From Priestia endophytica DSM 13796 (lineage in GTDB: Bacteria > Bacillota > Bacilli > Bacillales > Bacillaceae_H), in the NCBI RefSeq assembly GCF_900115845.1, contig NZ_FOXX01000012.1, positions 62,001 to 126,000 of the forward strand: 64,000 nt of DNA, given 5' to 3'. The translations under genes and the position numbers were made by a program. The notes beneath the pieces are model-generated. The model ran no database searches. It saw nothing but the letters and a program-made list of their open reading frames with translations, and had not been told where the DNA came from. Positions 35,527 through 46,296 of the stretch are shown here, one piece after another. Position 1 is the first letter of the stretch. Each line of letters opens with the position of its first letter.

Positions 35527-37479
35527 ATGAAGCTCGATGAATTTTTCGTCACAGGTGATCCGCTAATTTATGGCGCGGATGTTTCCATCGTATTAGCCAC
35601 TTTAGGTATCATCTTTGTTTTAACTTACTTCAAGAAGTGGAAATGGCTTTGGACAGAATGGCTTACATCCGTAGATCATAAGAAAATTGGTATCATGTAT
35701 ATCATTGCTGCGGTGCTAATGCTTTTCCGCGGTGGAGTGGATGCCCTTTTAATGCGTGCTCAACTCACACTTCCAGAGACAGAGTTCTTAAGCTCTTCAC
35801 ATTACAATGAAATTTTTACAACACACGGGACAATTATGATCCTGTTTATGGCTATGCCATTTTTAATTGGTTTAATTAACGTTGCTGTACCACTACAAAT
35901 TGGTGCACGTGACGTAGCATTCCCATTTTTAAACTCACTTAGTTTCTGGTCATTTTTTATGGGGGCAATGCTTTTCAATATCTCCTTCGTTATCGGGGGG
36001 TCACCAGATGCAGGGTGGACAGCTTACATGCCTCTAGCTGGCAATGAGTTAAGCCCAGGGCCTGGACAAAACTTTTACCTGTTAGGACTTCAAATTGCCG
36101 GTATCGGTACACTTGCAACAGGTATTAACTTCTTAGTTACAATCCTAAAAATGCGCGCACCAGGTATGACATTAATGAAAATGCCAATGTTCACTTGGTC
36201 AACACTTATTACAGCTATCATTATTATCTTTGCTTTCCCTGTTTTAACAGTGGCATTAGCACTTATGACATTTGATAGACTATTTGATGCCAACTTCTTT
36301 AACTTGGGAGATGGCGGTATGCCTATGCTTTGGGCTAACTTGTTCTGGGTTTGGGGACATCCTGAAGTATATATTGTTATTTTACCTGCATTCGGTATTT
36401 TCTCGGAAATCGTTTGTACGTTTGCACGTAAAACATTATTTGGTTACAAAGCAATGGTATTCTCAATGATTGCTATTGCAGGTTTAAGTTTCCTTGTATG
36501 GGTCCATCACTTCTTTACGATGGGAGCAGGCGGAGCAGTTAACTCATTCTTCTCTGTTTCAACGATGGCAATTGCAATCCCAACAGGGGTTAAGATATTT
36601 AACTGGTTATTTACGCTCTACAAAGGGCGCATTAAGATGACCGTTGCGATGATGTGGTCACTAGCATTTATCCCGAACTTTGTTATCGGTGGGGTAACAG
36701 GGGTTATGCTTGCAATGGCTGCAGCTGACTATCAGTATCACAATACGTATTTCCTTATTGCCCACTTCCACTACGTATTAATCGCTGGTACAGTTTTCGC
36801 TTGTTTCGCAGGTCTATATTATTGGTATCCAAAAATGTTCGGTCATATGCTTAACGAACGTTTAGGAAAAATTAGTTTCTGGTTATTTATGATTGGATTT
36901 AACGTATGTTTCTTCCCAATGTACTTCTTAGGTCTAATGGGAATGGCACGTCGTATGTACACTTACTCAGCAGGTCTTGGATGGACACCATTAAACGTTA
37001 TTGCATCTATTGGTGCTGTTGGAATGGGTCTAGGATTCATTGTACTTGTATATAGCATTTACTACAGTGCTCGTCATGGTGAACGCGATCTTACTGGTGA
37101 CCCATGGGATGGTCGTACGCTTGAGTGGATGGTTTCTTCACCACCACCATTCTACAACTTTGCTACAACACCAAAAATGACTCGTTTAGATGAGTATTGG
37201 TATCAGAAGAAAGAAAAAGGCTTTGAAGCTGCTCGTGAAGTAAAAGAGGAAGACTTAAAACCAATCCATATGCCAAGCAACTCTGGCTTAGGTGTTATCA
37301 TGTCAGTCCTCTTGTTCATTGCTGGTTTCGGTCTTGTATTTGAATGGTACTGGATGGCTATTCCAGGTCTAGCAGGTATGCTAATCTGTATGGTTATTCG
37401 TTCCTTCGATTATGACGATGGCTACTATGTCAGCGTTGAAGAAATTAAACGAACACAACGAATCGGAAAGGGGGCGTAA
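35527..37479 (+). CDS. qoxB: Cytochrome aa3 quinol oxidase subunit I
   Basis: A 650-residue catalytic subunit with about 14-15 membrane helices, reducing oxygen to water with quinol electrons and pumping protons. Haem and copper ligands are visible: low-spin haem His in [12 protein letters not shown], Cu-B His in [15 protein letters not shown], the His pair in [13 protein letters not shown], and [10 protein letters not shown] for the haem a3 and low-spin haem. A GGAAGGAGGAAG site precedes the ATG. Confidence 0.97.
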   Translation: MKLDEFFVTGDPLIYGADVSIVLATLGIIFVLTYFKKWKWLWTEWLTSVDHKKIGIMYIIAAVLMLFRGGVDALLMRAQLTLPETEFLSSSHYNEIFTTHGTIMILFMAMPFLIGLINVAVPLQIGARDVAFPFLNSLSFWSFFMGAMLFNISFVIGGSPDAGWTAYMPLAGNELSPGPGQNFYLLGLQIAGIGTLATGINFLVTILKMRAPGMTLMKMPMFTWSTLITAIIIIFAFPVLTVALALMTFDRLFDANFFNLGDGGMPMLWANLFWVWGHPEVYIVILPAFGIFSEIVCTFARKTLFGYKAMVFSMIAIAGLSFLVWVHHFFTMGAGGAVNSFFSVSTMAIAIPTGVKIFNWLFTLYKGRIKMTVAMMWSLAFIPNFVIGGVTGVMLAMAAADYQYHNTYFLIAHFHYVLIAGTVFACFAGLYYWYPKMFGHMLNERLGKISFWLFMIGFNVCFFPMYFLGLMGMARRMYTYSAGLGWTPLNVIASIGAVGMGLGFIVLVYSIYYSARHGERDLTGDPWDGRTLEWMVSSPPPFYNFATTPKMTRLDEYWYQKKEKGFEAAREVKEEDLKPIHMPSNSGLGVIMSVLLFIAGFGLVFEWYWMAIPGLAGMLICMVIRSFDYDDGYYVSVEEIKRTQRIGKGA

Positions 37480-37482
37480 CGC

Positions 37483-38103
37483 ATGGCAGCAGAATCTACA
37501 CACGCACATGATGCTAATACGCCGCTTGAATATTCCAAAGGCGAGGACAGAATGACCATTCTTGGCTTCTGGATCTTCCTTGGAGCCGAGATCGCCCTGT
37601 TCTCAACACTATTCGCAACATATATGGTTTTACATTCTCGTCCAGCAAATGGACCAACTTCAGCTGACTTGTTTAAACCAGAGATCGTTTTAATTATGAC
37701 GTTCTTACTTTTAACAAGTAGTTTTACAGGAAGTATGGCTATCCATTATTTAAGAGCTCAAAAGATGAAAGCAATGGTAACGTGGCTTTTAATTACAATG
37801 GCTCTTGGTCTTGGATTCCTAGGCTGTGAGATTTTTGAGTTCTATGAGTATATTGGACACGAAGGTGTTTCAATCAAAACAAGTGCTTTCTTATCAGCAT
37901 TCTTTGTTCTTGTTGGAACTCACGGACTTCACGTAACAATCGGTGTCGGTTGGTTAACGTGTATCTTGATTCAATTAAAACAGCGTGGATTTACACCAAA
38001 AACTGCTCGTAAAGTATTCATTATCGGTCTTTACTGGCACTTCTTAGATATCGTTTGGTTGTTTATCTTTACGTTAGTCTATTTATCAGGGATGGTGTTA
38101 TAA
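37483..38103 (+). CDS. qoxC: Cytochrome aa3 quinol oxidase subunit III
   Basis: A 206-residue, five-helix membrane subunit with FWIFLGAEIALFSTLFATYM, the GTHGLHVTIGVGWL signature and a final HFLDIVWLFIFTLVYL. It starts only 3 bp after qoxB with GGGGGCG before the ATG, so the two are tightly coupled. Needed for stability of the oxidase. Confidence 0.96.
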   Translation: MAAESTHAHDANTPLEYSKGEDRMTILGFWIFLGAEIALFSTLFATYMVLHSRPANGPTSADLFKPEIVLIMTFLLLTSSFTGSMAIHYLRAQKMKAMVTWLLITMALGLGFLGCEIFEFYEYIGHEGVSIKTSAFLSAFFVLVGTHGLHVTIGVGWLTCILIQLKQRGFTPKTARKVFIIGLYWHFLDIVWLFIFTLVYLSGMVL

Positions 38104-38105
38104 TC

Positions 38106-38423
38106 ATGGCTGGAAAAGGATATGCACAAGAGCATCATGATGGTTTTCCTTGGAAGCTTGTTATCGGCTTTATCCTGTCGATCGTTATTACACTGATCAC
38201 CGTATGGGTAGCCTTTAGTTCAGGTTTCTCAAACACTGCTATTCTTACTGTTATGCTTATTCTTGCTTTCTTACAGGCTGGCATGCAGCTCGTGCTGTTC
38301 ATGCACTTAAGAGAAGGAGAAGGTGCTGTACAGGTTGGGAATATGGTGTATGCATTCTTTATCGCTATTGTAATTGTTGCAGGTTCTGTTTGGGTTATGT
38401 CATTCGGAATGCACAATCATTAA
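38106..38423 (+). CDS. qoxD: Cytochrome aa3 quinol oxidase subunit IV
   Basis: A 105-residue three-helix subunit (FPWKLVIGFILSIVITLITV, TAILTVMLILAFLQAGMQLV with LFMHLRE, and FFIAIVIVAGSVWVMSF). The frame is open upstream inside qoxC, but the ATG two bases after the qoxC stop gives the family N-terminus. Last gene of the operon. Confidence 0.95.
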   Translation: MAGKGYAQEHHDGFPWKLVIGFILSIVITLITVWVAFSSGFSNTAILTVMLILAFLQAGMQLVLFMHLREGEGAVQVGNMVYAFFIAIVIVAGSVWVMSFGMHNH

Positions 38424-38425
38424 TA

Positions 38426-38461
38426 CAAAAAACCTCAGCTCAATTGAGCTGAGGTTTTTTT
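38426..38461. terminator. Terminator of qoxABCD
   Basis: Perfect stem AAAAACCTCAGCTC / GAGCTGAGGTTTTT; T residues on the plus side and A residues before it, so it can also stop the converging pdxK/thiD transcript. Confidence 0.95.
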
Positions 38462-38501
38462 GTATATAAGAAAAGGATGAGGGGAATTTCCCTCATCCTT
38501 T

Positions 38502-39317
38502 TTAAACGTGCTGATTTTCTTTGCTGCGATATGCACTGTGCTTTGTAGGTCCAATATATTCATTCAATTTGAAAGACTCACGAATTGCTTCTGTAATAAA
38601 CTCTTTCGCTGTTAAAATAGCTTCTTTCACGTCTTTACCTTTAGCAAGTTCAGCTGTGATAGCAGCTGAGTACGTACAGCCTGCTCCATGTGTATACGGT
38701 GTGTCAATACGCTCACCTTCAAGCACATCGAACGTTTTGCCATCATATAAAACGTCAACTGCTTTACCATGCTGTAGCTTTCCGCCACCTTTAATTAATA
38801 CATACTGTGGACCAAGAGCATGAATTTTTTCAGCTGCAGCTTTCATTTCTTCCACTGTTGTAGGAGTTCCAAGACCGCTAATTTGACCTGCTTCAAATAA
38901 ATTTGGCGTCACAACTGTTGCGCGTGGAGTAAGCGTGTCCCGAAGACTTTCTGCTGTTTCAGGGTGCAGGACTTCATCTTCTCCTTTACAAACCATTACA
39001 GGATCGATAACAATGTTTTTTAAATTATATTTATCGATTGTTTCTGCCACAAGGTTGATAATTTCAACAGAACCAAGCATGCCTGTTTTCATTGCATCAA
39101 TTCCAATGCCTTCAACAGTTGTAGAAAGCTGGGCTTTTAGCGTATTAATATCTATAGGAAATACGTTATGAGACCATTTGTTTTTTGGATCCATCGTAAC
39201 GATAGTTGTTAGAGCTGTCATGCCGTATACTTCACGCTCTTGGAAGGTTTTTAAATCGGCTTGTATACCTGCGCCTCCACTCGTGTCAGAACCAGCAATT
39301 GTTAATACTTTTTTCAT
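38502..39317 (-). CDS. pdxK: Pyridoxine / hydroxymethylpyrimidine kinase (PdxK/ThiD)
   Basis: A 271-residue ribokinase-fold enzyme: LTIAGSDTSGGAGIQADLKTF at the start, IDAMKTGMLGSVEII, DPVMVCKGEDEVLHPE, TPNLFEAGQISGL and the anion-hole motif YTHGAGCTYSAAITAELAKG. It has the same length as B. subtilis PdxK (ywdB), which phosphorylates pyridoxal/pyridoxine and hydroxymethylpyrimidine and so serves B6 salvage and thiamine synthesis. The sequence does not tell which activity dominates. I chose ATG 39317; AAGGAGG lies 12 bases before it, somewhat far, and an upstream TTG at 39344 is an alternative. Confidence 0.92.
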   Translation of the reverse strand: MKKVLTIAGSDTSGGAGIQADLKTFQEREVYGMTALTTIVTMDPKNKWSHNVFPIDINTLKAQLSTTVEGIGIDAMKTGMLGSVEIINLVAETIDKYNLKNIVIDPVMVCKGEDEVLHPETAESLRDTLTPRATVVTPNLFEAGQISGLGTPTTVEEMKAAAEKIHALGPQYVLIKGGGKLQHGKAVDVLYDGKTFDVLEGERIDTPYTHGAGCTYSAAITAELAKGKDVKEAILTAKEFITEAIRESFKLNEYIGPTKHSAYRSKENQHV

Positions 39318-39433
39318 AATGATAAAAAGCCTCCTTGCATCCAAGCAAAAGTTATCTTTATAGTGTGCTTCTGTATTCTATTATATCAATAAATAGGTGA
39401 TTTTTCATAGAACAGGATTAATCTTCCGAGAAA

Positions 39434-39466
39434 CAAAAAAGCATGAGAGAAGTTTCTCTCATGCTG
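39434..39466 (-). terminator. Terminator of ald
   Basis: Stem AGCATGAGAGAA / TTCTCTCATGCT; on the minus strand it is followed by TTTTTTG. Confidence 0.9.
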
Positions 39467-39469
39467 AAA

Positions 39470-40603
39470 TTATACAGAAGCAAATCCGTTTAAAAGAGCG
39501 GTTTCAACAGGTACATATGTGTAACCAAGATCATGAGCAACAGCTTTAAATGTAATTTCACCGTTTGCTACATTGACACCAAGTTTTAATGCTTCATTTT
39601 CCGCAACTGCTTTTTGAACTCCTTTGTCAGCAATTTGCAACGCATATGGTACAGTTACATTTGTTAAGGCAATTGTTGAAGTTCGTGCAACAGCACCAGG
39701 CATGTTTGCTACAGCATAGTGAACAACGCCGTGTTTTTCATATGTTGGATTATCGTGTGTTGTAATATGGTCAACTGTTTCTACAATCCCGCCTTGGTCA
39801 ATGGCAACGTCTACAATCACAGATCCTTTTGACATTGATTTTACCATGTCTTCTGTCACAAGAGTCGGAGCTTTAGCACCTGGGATTAGAACAGCACAAA
39901 TAAGTAGATCAGCCTGTGCAACAGCGCTAGCAATATTGACAGGGTTTGAAATTAATGTTTGAATGCTACTTCCAAAAAGGTCATCAAGCTCGCGTAAACG
40001 TTCAGGATTAAGATCGATAATTGTAACATCTGCTCCTAGACCAACTGCAATTTTAGCTGCGTTTGTTCCAACAACACCACCGCCAATAACGGTTACTTTT
40101 CCACGATTTACGCCAGGAACGCCTGATAGTAGGATTCCTTTTCCGCCTTTAGGCTTTTCTAAAAATTGAGCACCAATCTGAGCAGCCATTCGTCCTGCAA
40201 CTTCACTCATAGGTGTTAAAAGAGGAAGCTTTCCATTACTTGCAACAGTCTCATATGCAATAGCCGTAACGCCTTTATTCTTCAATGCCTCAGCAAGGCT
40301 TGGTTCAGCTGCTAGATGAAGGTAAGTAAATAGAATAAGTCCTTTTTTAAAGTATTCGTATTCACTTGGAAGAGGTTCTTTCACTTTCATAATCATATCA
40401 GAAGTAGCCCAGACATCTTTTGCTTTTGCAATAATCTCAGCACCTGCTTGTAGGTAATCCTCATTTACAAATCCACTGCCAACGCCAGCATTTTCTTCAA
40501 CTAAGACACGATGTCCATGTGCTACAAGTTGAACAACTCCAGAAGGTGTAAGTGCTACGCGGTTTTCATTGTTTTTAATTTCTGTTGGTACTCCGATAAT
40601 CAT
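39470..40603 (-). CDS. ald: Alanine dehydrogenase
   Basis: A 377-residue NAD-dependent enzyme interconverting alanine and pyruvate plus ammonia. Conserved parts are [20 protein letters not shown] at the N-terminus, the catalytic Lys in [11 protein letters not shown], the catalytic His in [14 protein letters not shown], and the Rossmann motif [20 protein letters not shown]. The frame extends 14 codons upstream, but the ATG at 40603 with AAAGGGG before it gives the family start. The AdeR-type regulator lies 167 bp upstream on the same strand; in B. subtilis ald is induced by alanine and matters for sporulation. Confidence 0.96.
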   Translation of the reverse strand: MIIGVPTEIKNNENRVALTPSGVVQLVAHGHRVLVEENAGVGSGFVNEDYLQAGAEIIAKAKDVWATSDMIMKVKEPLPSEYEYFKKGLILFTYLHLAAEPSLAEALKNKGVTAIAYETVASNGKLPLLTPMSEVAGRMAAQIGAQFLEKPKGGKGILLSGVPGVNRGKVTVIGGGVVGTNAAKIAVGLGADVTIIDLNPERLRELDDLFGSSIQTLISNPVNIASAVAQADLLICAVLIPGAKAPTLVTEDMVKSMSKGSVIVDVAIDQGGIVETVDHITTHDNPTYEKHGVVHYAVANMPGAVARTSTIALTNVTVPYALQIADKGVQKAVAENEALKLGVNVANGEITFKAVAHDLGYTYVPVETALLNGFASV

Positions 40604-40623
40604 AATTATTATACCCCTTTCAA

Positions 40624-40637
40624 TGTAAGCGTTTTCT
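40624..40637 (-). promoter_or_regulatory. Candidate cre (CcpA) site upstream of ald
   Basis: TGTAAGCGTTTTCT fits the cre consensus (TGWAARCGYTWWCA) except for the last base or two, with the CG centre in place. It lies about 20 bp before the ald start codon, a roadblock position. Confidence 0.5.
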
Positions 40638-40770
40638 ATATTCATATTAGAGAAACAAGCGTTCCTCTGATAATGTAGTAAAATGAATTACTATATTTAT
40701 AGTATAAGCAGAATTATCGGAATCATCTTTGTGGTATTTAGAGAAAGATTTTCTGTTCATTTGTGTAAAA

Positions 40771-42018
40771 TCACAAATGAAGACTTTCAGCATAACGTGC
40801 AAGTTTGATATCAAGGTATAGGGTGATCTTTTGGTTAGGGTTTTTTAAATTGAGTTCTCCAATTTCTTGAATTCGTTTTAGACGATAATTAAGTGTATTA
40901 ATATGAATGTTTAATGCTTTTGCTGCTTCATGAAGGTTTTGATCCCGGTCAAGAAAAATCTCAATCGTTTCAACTAAGTTGCTTTGGTGTTTTCGATCAT
41001 AGGAGACAAGTTTTTCTACTGTCTGGTTTGTAAACCCATCTCTTTGTCTTTTTTCTAATAAGACATCCAAAAACTGATAGATTCCCAATGATTGATAAGT
41101 GTAAATGGACTGAGTTTCTTTCGGAAATCGTTTCTTTATAGAAAGAACAGTAAGCGCCTCTTTGTAACTTTTTGAAATACAGTCAAGAGATTCATATATG
41201 TTTCCACTGCTTGCATCAGCTAATGAAAGATTGAATCGTTCTACTGTTTGCTTTGTGAAATGTTCAATGAAGTTTTCACATTGCTGAAGAGGCTGTGAAC
41301 GGTCTTTTAATGAGATAAGCAAAATTAATTTATTAAAATCTGTTGTATATAAAGAAACTTGAACTTGCTGTGTTGTTTGAAGAAGGTAAGAAAGCTTCCT
41401 TTCCATATCATCTGTGATTTCTTGATGAAAACGAAAAACAAGCACAGAAAATAAAGTTGGGGGTGTAAGTTGCACTTGCTGAAATTGCATGTGAACATCA
41501 TCTGATTCTTTCACATGGTTTGTGAGTATCTTCCAAAAAAGCTCTTGAGATCTCTCTTCCTTCTTATTTTTGCGGATTTGTAGTTGCAACAGTTTGTTTT
41601 TTGCCGCTTTTGCAGCACTCTTTAACAGAATAAGTTCTGAGTCTTGGAGTTTATGGTAAACTTCAAGGGCCCAAATGAAACCAAGAACTTCGTCATTTTT
41701 CCAAATGGAGATTGCTACACGATTGCCGAGACCAATCTCGTTAATATTTTCTACTCGAATGGGCTCTCTTGATTGTAATAGGGCAGGAATAGCTCCTTGT
41801 TTCCAAAGGTTATTAATCACTTTTTCAGGAACGCGTCGACCGATGATTGTAGAAATACGAGCAGGATCAATCTCATCTTGATGTGTGCTGTAAGCTAAAA
41901 GTCGATGGTTCGCATCTTCAATTGTAATAGGACACTTTAATACATCACTAATATGGTCAGCAAATTCATCTAGTGAGTCAAAATTGGATTGGAATGGATC
42001 ATGTTGTTTTATACTCAT
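40771..42018 (-). CDS. adeR: PucR/CdaR-family regulator, probable ald activator AdeR
   Basis: A 415-residue regulator with an N-terminal sensory region (ITIEDANHRLLAYSTHQDEI, GRRVPEKVINNLW), a central GGDEF-like CdaR domain, and a C-terminal helix-turn-helix of the PucR type (ETIEIFLDRDQNLHEAAKAL, then NIHINTLNYRLKRIQEIG). It sits directly upstream of ald on the same strand, and its length and order match AdeR of B. subtilis, the alanine-responsive activator of ald. Specific identity is inference from context. Confidence 0.87.
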   Translation of the reverse strand: MSIKQHDPFQSNFDSLDEFADHISDVLKCPITIEDANHRLLAYSTHQDEIDPARISTIIGRRVPEKVINNLWKQGAIPALLQSREPIRVENINEIGLGNRVAISIWKNDEVLGFIWALEVYHKLQDSELILLKSAAKAAKNKLLQLQIRKNKKEERSQELFWKILTNHVKESDDVHMQFQQVQLTPPTLFSVLVFRFHQEITDDMERKLSYLLQTTQQVQVSLYTTDFNKLILLISLKDRSQPLQQCENFIEHFTKQTVERFNLSLADASSGNIYESLDCISKSYKEALTVLSIKKRFPKETQSIYTYQSLGIYQFLDVLLEKRQRDGFTNQTVEKLVSYDRKHQSNLVETIEIFLDRDQNLHEAAKALNIHINTLNYRLKRIQEIGELNLKNPNQKITLYLDIKLARYAESLHL

Positions 42019-42396
42019 AAATTTCCCCTCATTTATCGAAGCTTTTACAAACAGTATACAAGAAAATAAAAGGTTCTGTGTAAAGAGAAATCAAAACTAT
42101 GTTTTTAAGCTCTATTTGTGTTCAAAAAATAAAATAATCTTTCATATAGAGGAAGAAAAGAAGAAATTTTTCTGAAAAATGTGTACAATAGAGGTATCAT
42201 GGCACATGTTATAATAGGCAATCTTTACAAGCTAGTTTGTCCTGCTTGAAAAGTGAACTTTTATTGTGGTATGTTCAACAAAACGAAAATGTTTTAAAAG
42301 CTTCAGGATGGGTGCTTTTAAAATAGCGTTTTGCATATGCAAAATGTGCTAGGGAAAATTCACTCTATATTTTAATTACAGAAGGGAAGAGAAAGT
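42019..42396 (+). promoter_or_regulatory. Long leader/regulatory region upstream of gnd
   Basis: This 378-bp interval contains an extended -10 element (TG followed after one base by TATAAT, 42207-42215), a hairpin around AAAAGC / GCTTTT (42297-42320) and a perfect 16-bp palindrome TTTTGCATATGCAAAA (42329-42344), 53 bp before the gnd start. A leader of roughly 175 nt is predicted. No known riboswitch class is recognisable. Confidence 0.45.
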
Positions 42397-43812
42397 ATGT
42401 CAAAACAACAAATCGGTGTTATTGGCTTGGCTGTTATGGGTAAAAACCTTGCTCTTAACATTGAAAGTCGCGGGTATTCAGTTTCTGTTTTTAACCGTTC
42501 TCCAGAGAAAACAGAAGAGTTTTTAAAAAATGAAGCAGAAGGTAAAAATTTCGTTGGTACATATAGCGTAGAAGAGTTTGTTAACTCTCTTGAAAAGCCA
42601 CGTAAAATCTTGTTAATGGTTAAAGCAGGACCAGCAACAGATGCAACAATTGAATCATTAAAACCTTATTTAGATAAAGAAGATATTTTAATCGACGGCG
42701 GGAATACATTCTTTAAAGATACAATTCGTCGTAATGAAGAGCTTGAAAAAGAAGGCATCCACTTTATTGGAACAGGAGTTTCAGGTGGGGAAGAAGGAGC
42801 GCTTAAAGGACCATCTATCATGCCTGGTGGACAAAAAGAAGCGTACGAGCTTGTAGAGCCTATTCTAGAAGCTATTTCAGCAAAAGTTGATGGCGATTCT
42901 TGCTGCACATATATTGGACCAAATGGAGCAGGTCACTATGTGAAAATGGTTCACAATGGAATTGAGTATGGCGACATGCAGCTGATTTGTGAAGCATATT
43001 TCATTATGAAAAACCTTTTAGGTCTAGAAGCACAAGAGCTTCATGAAGTATTCTCTGAATGGAATAAAGGTGAGCTTGACAGCTACCTTATCGAAATTAC
43101 TGCTGATATCTTCACAAAAGTTGATGAAGAAACAGGTAAACCACTTGTTGACGTGATTTTAGATACAGCAGGTCAAAAAGGAACAGGAAAATGGACAAGC
43201 CAAAGCTCTCTTGACTTAGGTGTACCACTTCCAATCATCACAGAATCTGTATTTTCACGTTTCCTTTCTGCAATGAAGGAAGAGCGTGTGAAAGCAAGTA
43301 AAGTACTAAGCGGACCAGAAGCTTCAGCATTTGAAGGCGATAAAGCTGAATTTGTAGAAGCTATCCGTAAGGCTCTTTATATGAGTAAGATTTGTTCATA
43401 TGCTCAAGGATTCGCGCAAATGCGTTCAGCATCTGAAGAGTATGATTGGAACTTAAGCTACGGAGATATCGCTATGATCTTCCGTGGTGGTTGTATCATT
43501 CGTGCACAATTCCTACAAAAAATTAAAGATGCATATGATCGTGAATCAGCTCTAACAAACTTACTTCTTGATCCATATTTCAAAGAGATTGTTGAAGGCT
43601 ACCAATCAGCGTTACGTGAAGTAATTTCTCTTGCTGTAAAACATGGAATTCCTGTACCAGGATTCTCTAGTGCACTAGCTTACTATGATAGCTACCGCAC
43701 AGAAACATTACCAGCAAACTTACTTCAAGCACAGCGTGATTATTTCGGTGCACATACGTATCAACGTATTGATAAAGACGGTATTTTCCATACAGAATGG
43801 TTAGAAAAATAA
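42397..43812 (+). CDS. gndA: 6-phosphogluconate dehydrogenase, decarboxylating, NADP-type
   Basis: A 471-residue classical enzyme of the oxidative pentose phosphate pathway, producing ribulose 5-phosphate, CO2 and NADPH. Rossmann motif [20 protein letters not shown], then [10 protein letters not shown], where Asn-Arg after strand two marks NADP binding. Substrate motif [20 protein letters not shown] and catalytic [20 protein letters not shown] are intact, as is the C-terminal tail ([15 protein letters not shown]). Ribosome binding site GAAGGGAAGAG. The glucose-6-phosphate dehydrogenase gene lies on the opposite strand 0.7 kb away. Confidence 0.95.
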   Translation: MSKQQIGVIGLAVMGKNLALNIESRGYSVSVFNRSPEKTEEFLKNEAEGKNFVGTYSVEEFVNSLEKPRKILLMVKAGPATDATIESLKPYLDKEDILIDGGNTFFKDTIRRNEELEKEGIHFIGTGVSGGEEGALKGPSIMPGGQKEAYELVEPILEAISAKVDGDSCCTYIGPNGAGHYVKMVHNGIEYGDMQLICEAYFIMKNLLGLEAQELHEVFSEWNKGELDSYLIEITADIFTKVDEETGKPLVDVILDTAGQKGTGKWTSQSSLDLGVPLPIITESVFSRFLSAMKEERVKASKVLSGPEASAFEGDKAEFVEAIRKALYMSKICSYAQGFAQMRSASEEYDWNLSYGDIAMIFRGGCIIRAQFLQKIKDAYDRESALTNLLLDPYFKEIVEGYQSALREVISLAVKHGIPVPGFSSALAYYDSYRTETLPANLLQAQRDYFGAHTYQRIDKDGIFHTEWLEK

Positions 43813-43816
43813 ACAT

Positions 43817-43848
43817 AAAAAAGACGCTCAAGCTTGAGCGTCTTTTTT
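43817..43848. terminator. Bidirectional terminator between gnd and the cyclase gene
   Basis: Stem AAAGACGCTCAAG / CTTGAGCGTCTTT flanked by A and T tracts. Confidence 0.93.
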
Positions 43849-44491
43849 ATGCAAATTGGACATCGATATCTTCCATTCCTTCAACAAGGAAAACACGGGC
43901 AGGAGCTGCTTCAATACCGGTTACTTTAATAGGCGCAGCAATCATCAAGTATTCTCCTTGTGGTACATCTTTTAAAGAGAAGCCTTCCATAATAACGATT
44001 TTCTCTTTAAAGAGAGAGCGGTGTGTGCCATGGTCTGGCTGGCTACGTTCAATGCCAAGGCCATCTGTAGCAACACCTTTAATACCTTTGTCAATCAGAT
44101 ACTTTGCACCATCTTCTTTTAAGTAGACAAATTCATGATCAAATTCATTTTTCTCATGAAAAGAATTAGTTGTTTTTAAAACAAGAAAGTCATTTTGTTC
44201 AATCTCAAAAGGCTTGAGATGGCGTGCCGTAATTCCATCTTCAACAGTTGTTAAATCAAGGACTTTGCATTTTGTGATAAAACGATCAAGAGGGATTGTT
44301 TCAAACGTGTCTCCCTCATTAATCATATGGAGAGGAGAGTCTATATGGGTACCTGTATGGGCATCCATTGTTATTTTCGTTTCTGTTACATGACCGTTCG
44401 TACTTGTATTAAAAACTGGCTTTTTTTCTGCTTTATCCTTATAAACCATCATACTTTCATGAATCGACATTGTCACATCATAAAACTTCAT
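43847..44491 (-). CDS. Cyclase-family (KynB-like) metal-dependent hydrolase
   Basis: A 214-residue protein of the cyclase/arylformamidase family. The metal motif is DAHTGTHIDSPLHM (HxGTHxD) and further conserved stretches are VLKTTNSFHEKNEFDHEFVY and VATDGLGIERSQPDHGTHR. Family members hydrolyse N-formylkynurenine, isatin or cyclic amides; no kynurenine genes are nearby, so the substrate is open. It lies 33 bp after zwf on the same strand without a terminator, with AGAGGAG before its ATG, so it is very likely co-transcribed with zwf. That pairing suggests a role tied to redox or carbohydrate metabolism, which is inference. Confidence 0.85.
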   Translation of the reverse strand: MKFYDVTMSIHESMMVYKDKAEKKPVFNTSTNGHVTETKITMDAHTGTHIDSPLHMINEGDTFETIPLDRFITKCKVLDLTTVEDGITARHLKPFEIEQNDFLVLKTTNSFHEKNEFDHEFVYLKEDGAKYLIDKGIKGVATDGLGIERSQPDHGTHRSLFKEKIVIMEGFSLKDVPQGEYLMIAAPIKVTGIEAAPARVFLVEGMEDIDVQFA

Positions 44492-44523
44492 TGAGAAACT
44501 CCTCTCACTTTCTATGCTAGTAA

Positions 44524-46020
44524 TTAAAAACCTTTGTGTGAGTTAATATCCCACCAGTGGAAACCATTCTCTGCTAAAAGAGCGTCTGCTTCTTTTGGTC
44601 CCATCGATCCTGATTCATAGTTTGGGAAGTTTGTTGCTTTTTCATTCGCCCACGCTGCTGAAATATTGTCAACAAATTTCCAAGAAAGGGCCACTTCTTC
44701 CCAATGCGTGAAGTTTGTTGCATCTCCATTCATGCAATCATATAAAAGACGCTCATAAGCTTCAGGCGTATTGATTTTGTCTCCGCAGTTATTGCAGTAA
44801 TCAAGCTCAATTGGTGTAGAAGTTGAAGGATCAGCGCCACTTTCTTTACGTGCATTTAAATGAAGCGTAATACCTTCATCTGGTTGAATATGAATAACAA
44901 GTAAGTTTGGATGAATGCTTTTGCCTTTATTCTTATAAAGATTCATTGGTAGATCTTTAAATTGAACAACAATTTTTGTTGATTTTTCTCTCATGCGTTT
45001 ACCTGTACGAATATAGAATGGCACTCCAGCCCAGCGGAAGTTATCAATCATGAGCTTAGCTGCGACAAATGTTTCTGTATTTGATTGTTCATCAACTGCA
45101 TTTTCTTCTCGATAGCCTTTTACGTTATCCTCTTCAATAACACCAGCGCCATATTGTCCGCGTACAACATAGTCATTTAAATTCTCCGCAGAAATTTGGC
45201 GAAGTCCGCGCAGTACTTTGACTTTTTCACTACGAATTTCTTCTGTTGTTAAATTAATTGGTGGTTCCATCGCAAGTAATGCCACCATTTGCAGCATATG
45301 GTTCTGAACCATGTCACGAAGGGCACCAGAAGTTTCGTAATAGCGTCCACGATCTTCAACACCAAGTGTCTCACTCGATGTAATTTGAATATTTGAAATA
45401 TATTGGTTATTCCACATCGGTTCAAATAAAGCATTAGCAAAACGAATAACCTCAATATTTTGAACCATATCTTTTCCAAGGTAGTGATCAATACGATAGA
45501 TTTGATCTTCGCTAAAAGCATGACGAATTTGATTATTTAATACTTCAGCTGACTGATAATCATGACCAAAAGGTTTTTCAATAACAAGTCTTGACCATCC
45601 ATTTGTATTTGTAACACCTTCAGATTTTAAATTTTCTGCAATTGGGCCGAAAAACTCCGGTGCCATTGCTAAATAGAAAATTCGGTTGCCTTCAGTATGA
45701 TATTGCTCATCAAGGTCTGTTAATAAGCTATTTAACTTCTGATAGGATTCTAGGTCTGTTACATCAAATGGTTGATAATAAAAGTGAGAAGAAAACTCCT
45801 CAATGTCTTTGCCATTTAACCCTTTAACAGATTCTTTTACATTGTCACGAAATGTATCATTTGACCATGGTCTTCTTGCCACGCCTACAACAGCAAAGTC
45901 TTCAGATATTTTCCCGTTGCGATATAAGCGGTAAATAGAAGGGAATAGCTTGCGTTTTGCTAAATCACCAGTAGCTCCAAAGATTACAATAATTGATTTC
46001 GGATTTGAACTCGTTGTCAT
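44524..46020 (-). CDS. zwf: Glucose-6-phosphate 1-dehydrogenase
   Basis: A 498-residue enzyme making 6-phosphogluconolactone and NADPH from glucose 6-phosphate. [20 protein letters not shown] is the nucleotide-binding start, [11 protein letters not shown] contains a conserved substrate-site Lys, and [21 protein letters not shown] is the family signature with catalytic His. Length is normal. It begins the oxidative pentose phosphate pathway whose third step, gnd, is the next gene but one. Divergent from ung across 276 bp. Confidence 0.96.
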   Translation of the reverse strand: MTTSSNPKSIIVIFGATGDLAKRKLFPSIYRLYRNGKISEDFAVVGVARRPWSNDTFRDNVKESVKGLNGKDIEEFSSHFYYQPFDVTDLESYQKLNSLLTDLDEQYHTEGNRIFYLAMAPEFFGPIAENLKSEGVTNTNGWSRLVIEKPFGHDYQSAEVLNNQIRHAFSEDQIYRIDHYLGKDMVQNIEVIRFANALFEPMWNNQYISNIQITSSETLGVEDRGRYYETSGALRDMVQNHMLQMVALLAMEPPINLTTEEIRSEKVKVLRGLRQISAENLNDYVVRGQYGAGVIEEDNVKGYREENAVDEQSNTETFVAAKLMIDNFRWAGVPFYIRTGKRMREKSTKIVVQFKDLPMNLYKNKGKSIHPNLLVIHIQPDEGITLHLNARKESGADPSTSTPIELDYCNNCGDKINTPEAYERLLYDCMNGDATNFTHWEEVALSWKFVDNISAAWANEKATNFPNYESGSMGPKEADALLAENGFHWWDINSHKGF

Positions 46021-46296
46021 CGCATCTCTAACCTCACTTTATTTTGAATTACGTATGAAATATGTAATAATTTTAAAAAGAATAGAGTTATAAAAACAGT
46101 ATTCTTTCATTAATGGCTTGTACCTATTATTCCATGTTTTCTTTTACTTTAAAAGTATTTTGTACTTAATCTTGATAAGACAAAGTAAAGTTTACGTGTA
46201 AAAAGATAGAGATATGGTAGCGAAGAGAGCTTAAAGTCAAGATCAATAAGTTATCAGTTGTCTTTATTTTTAAAAAATTTATTAAGAGGTGTTAAA

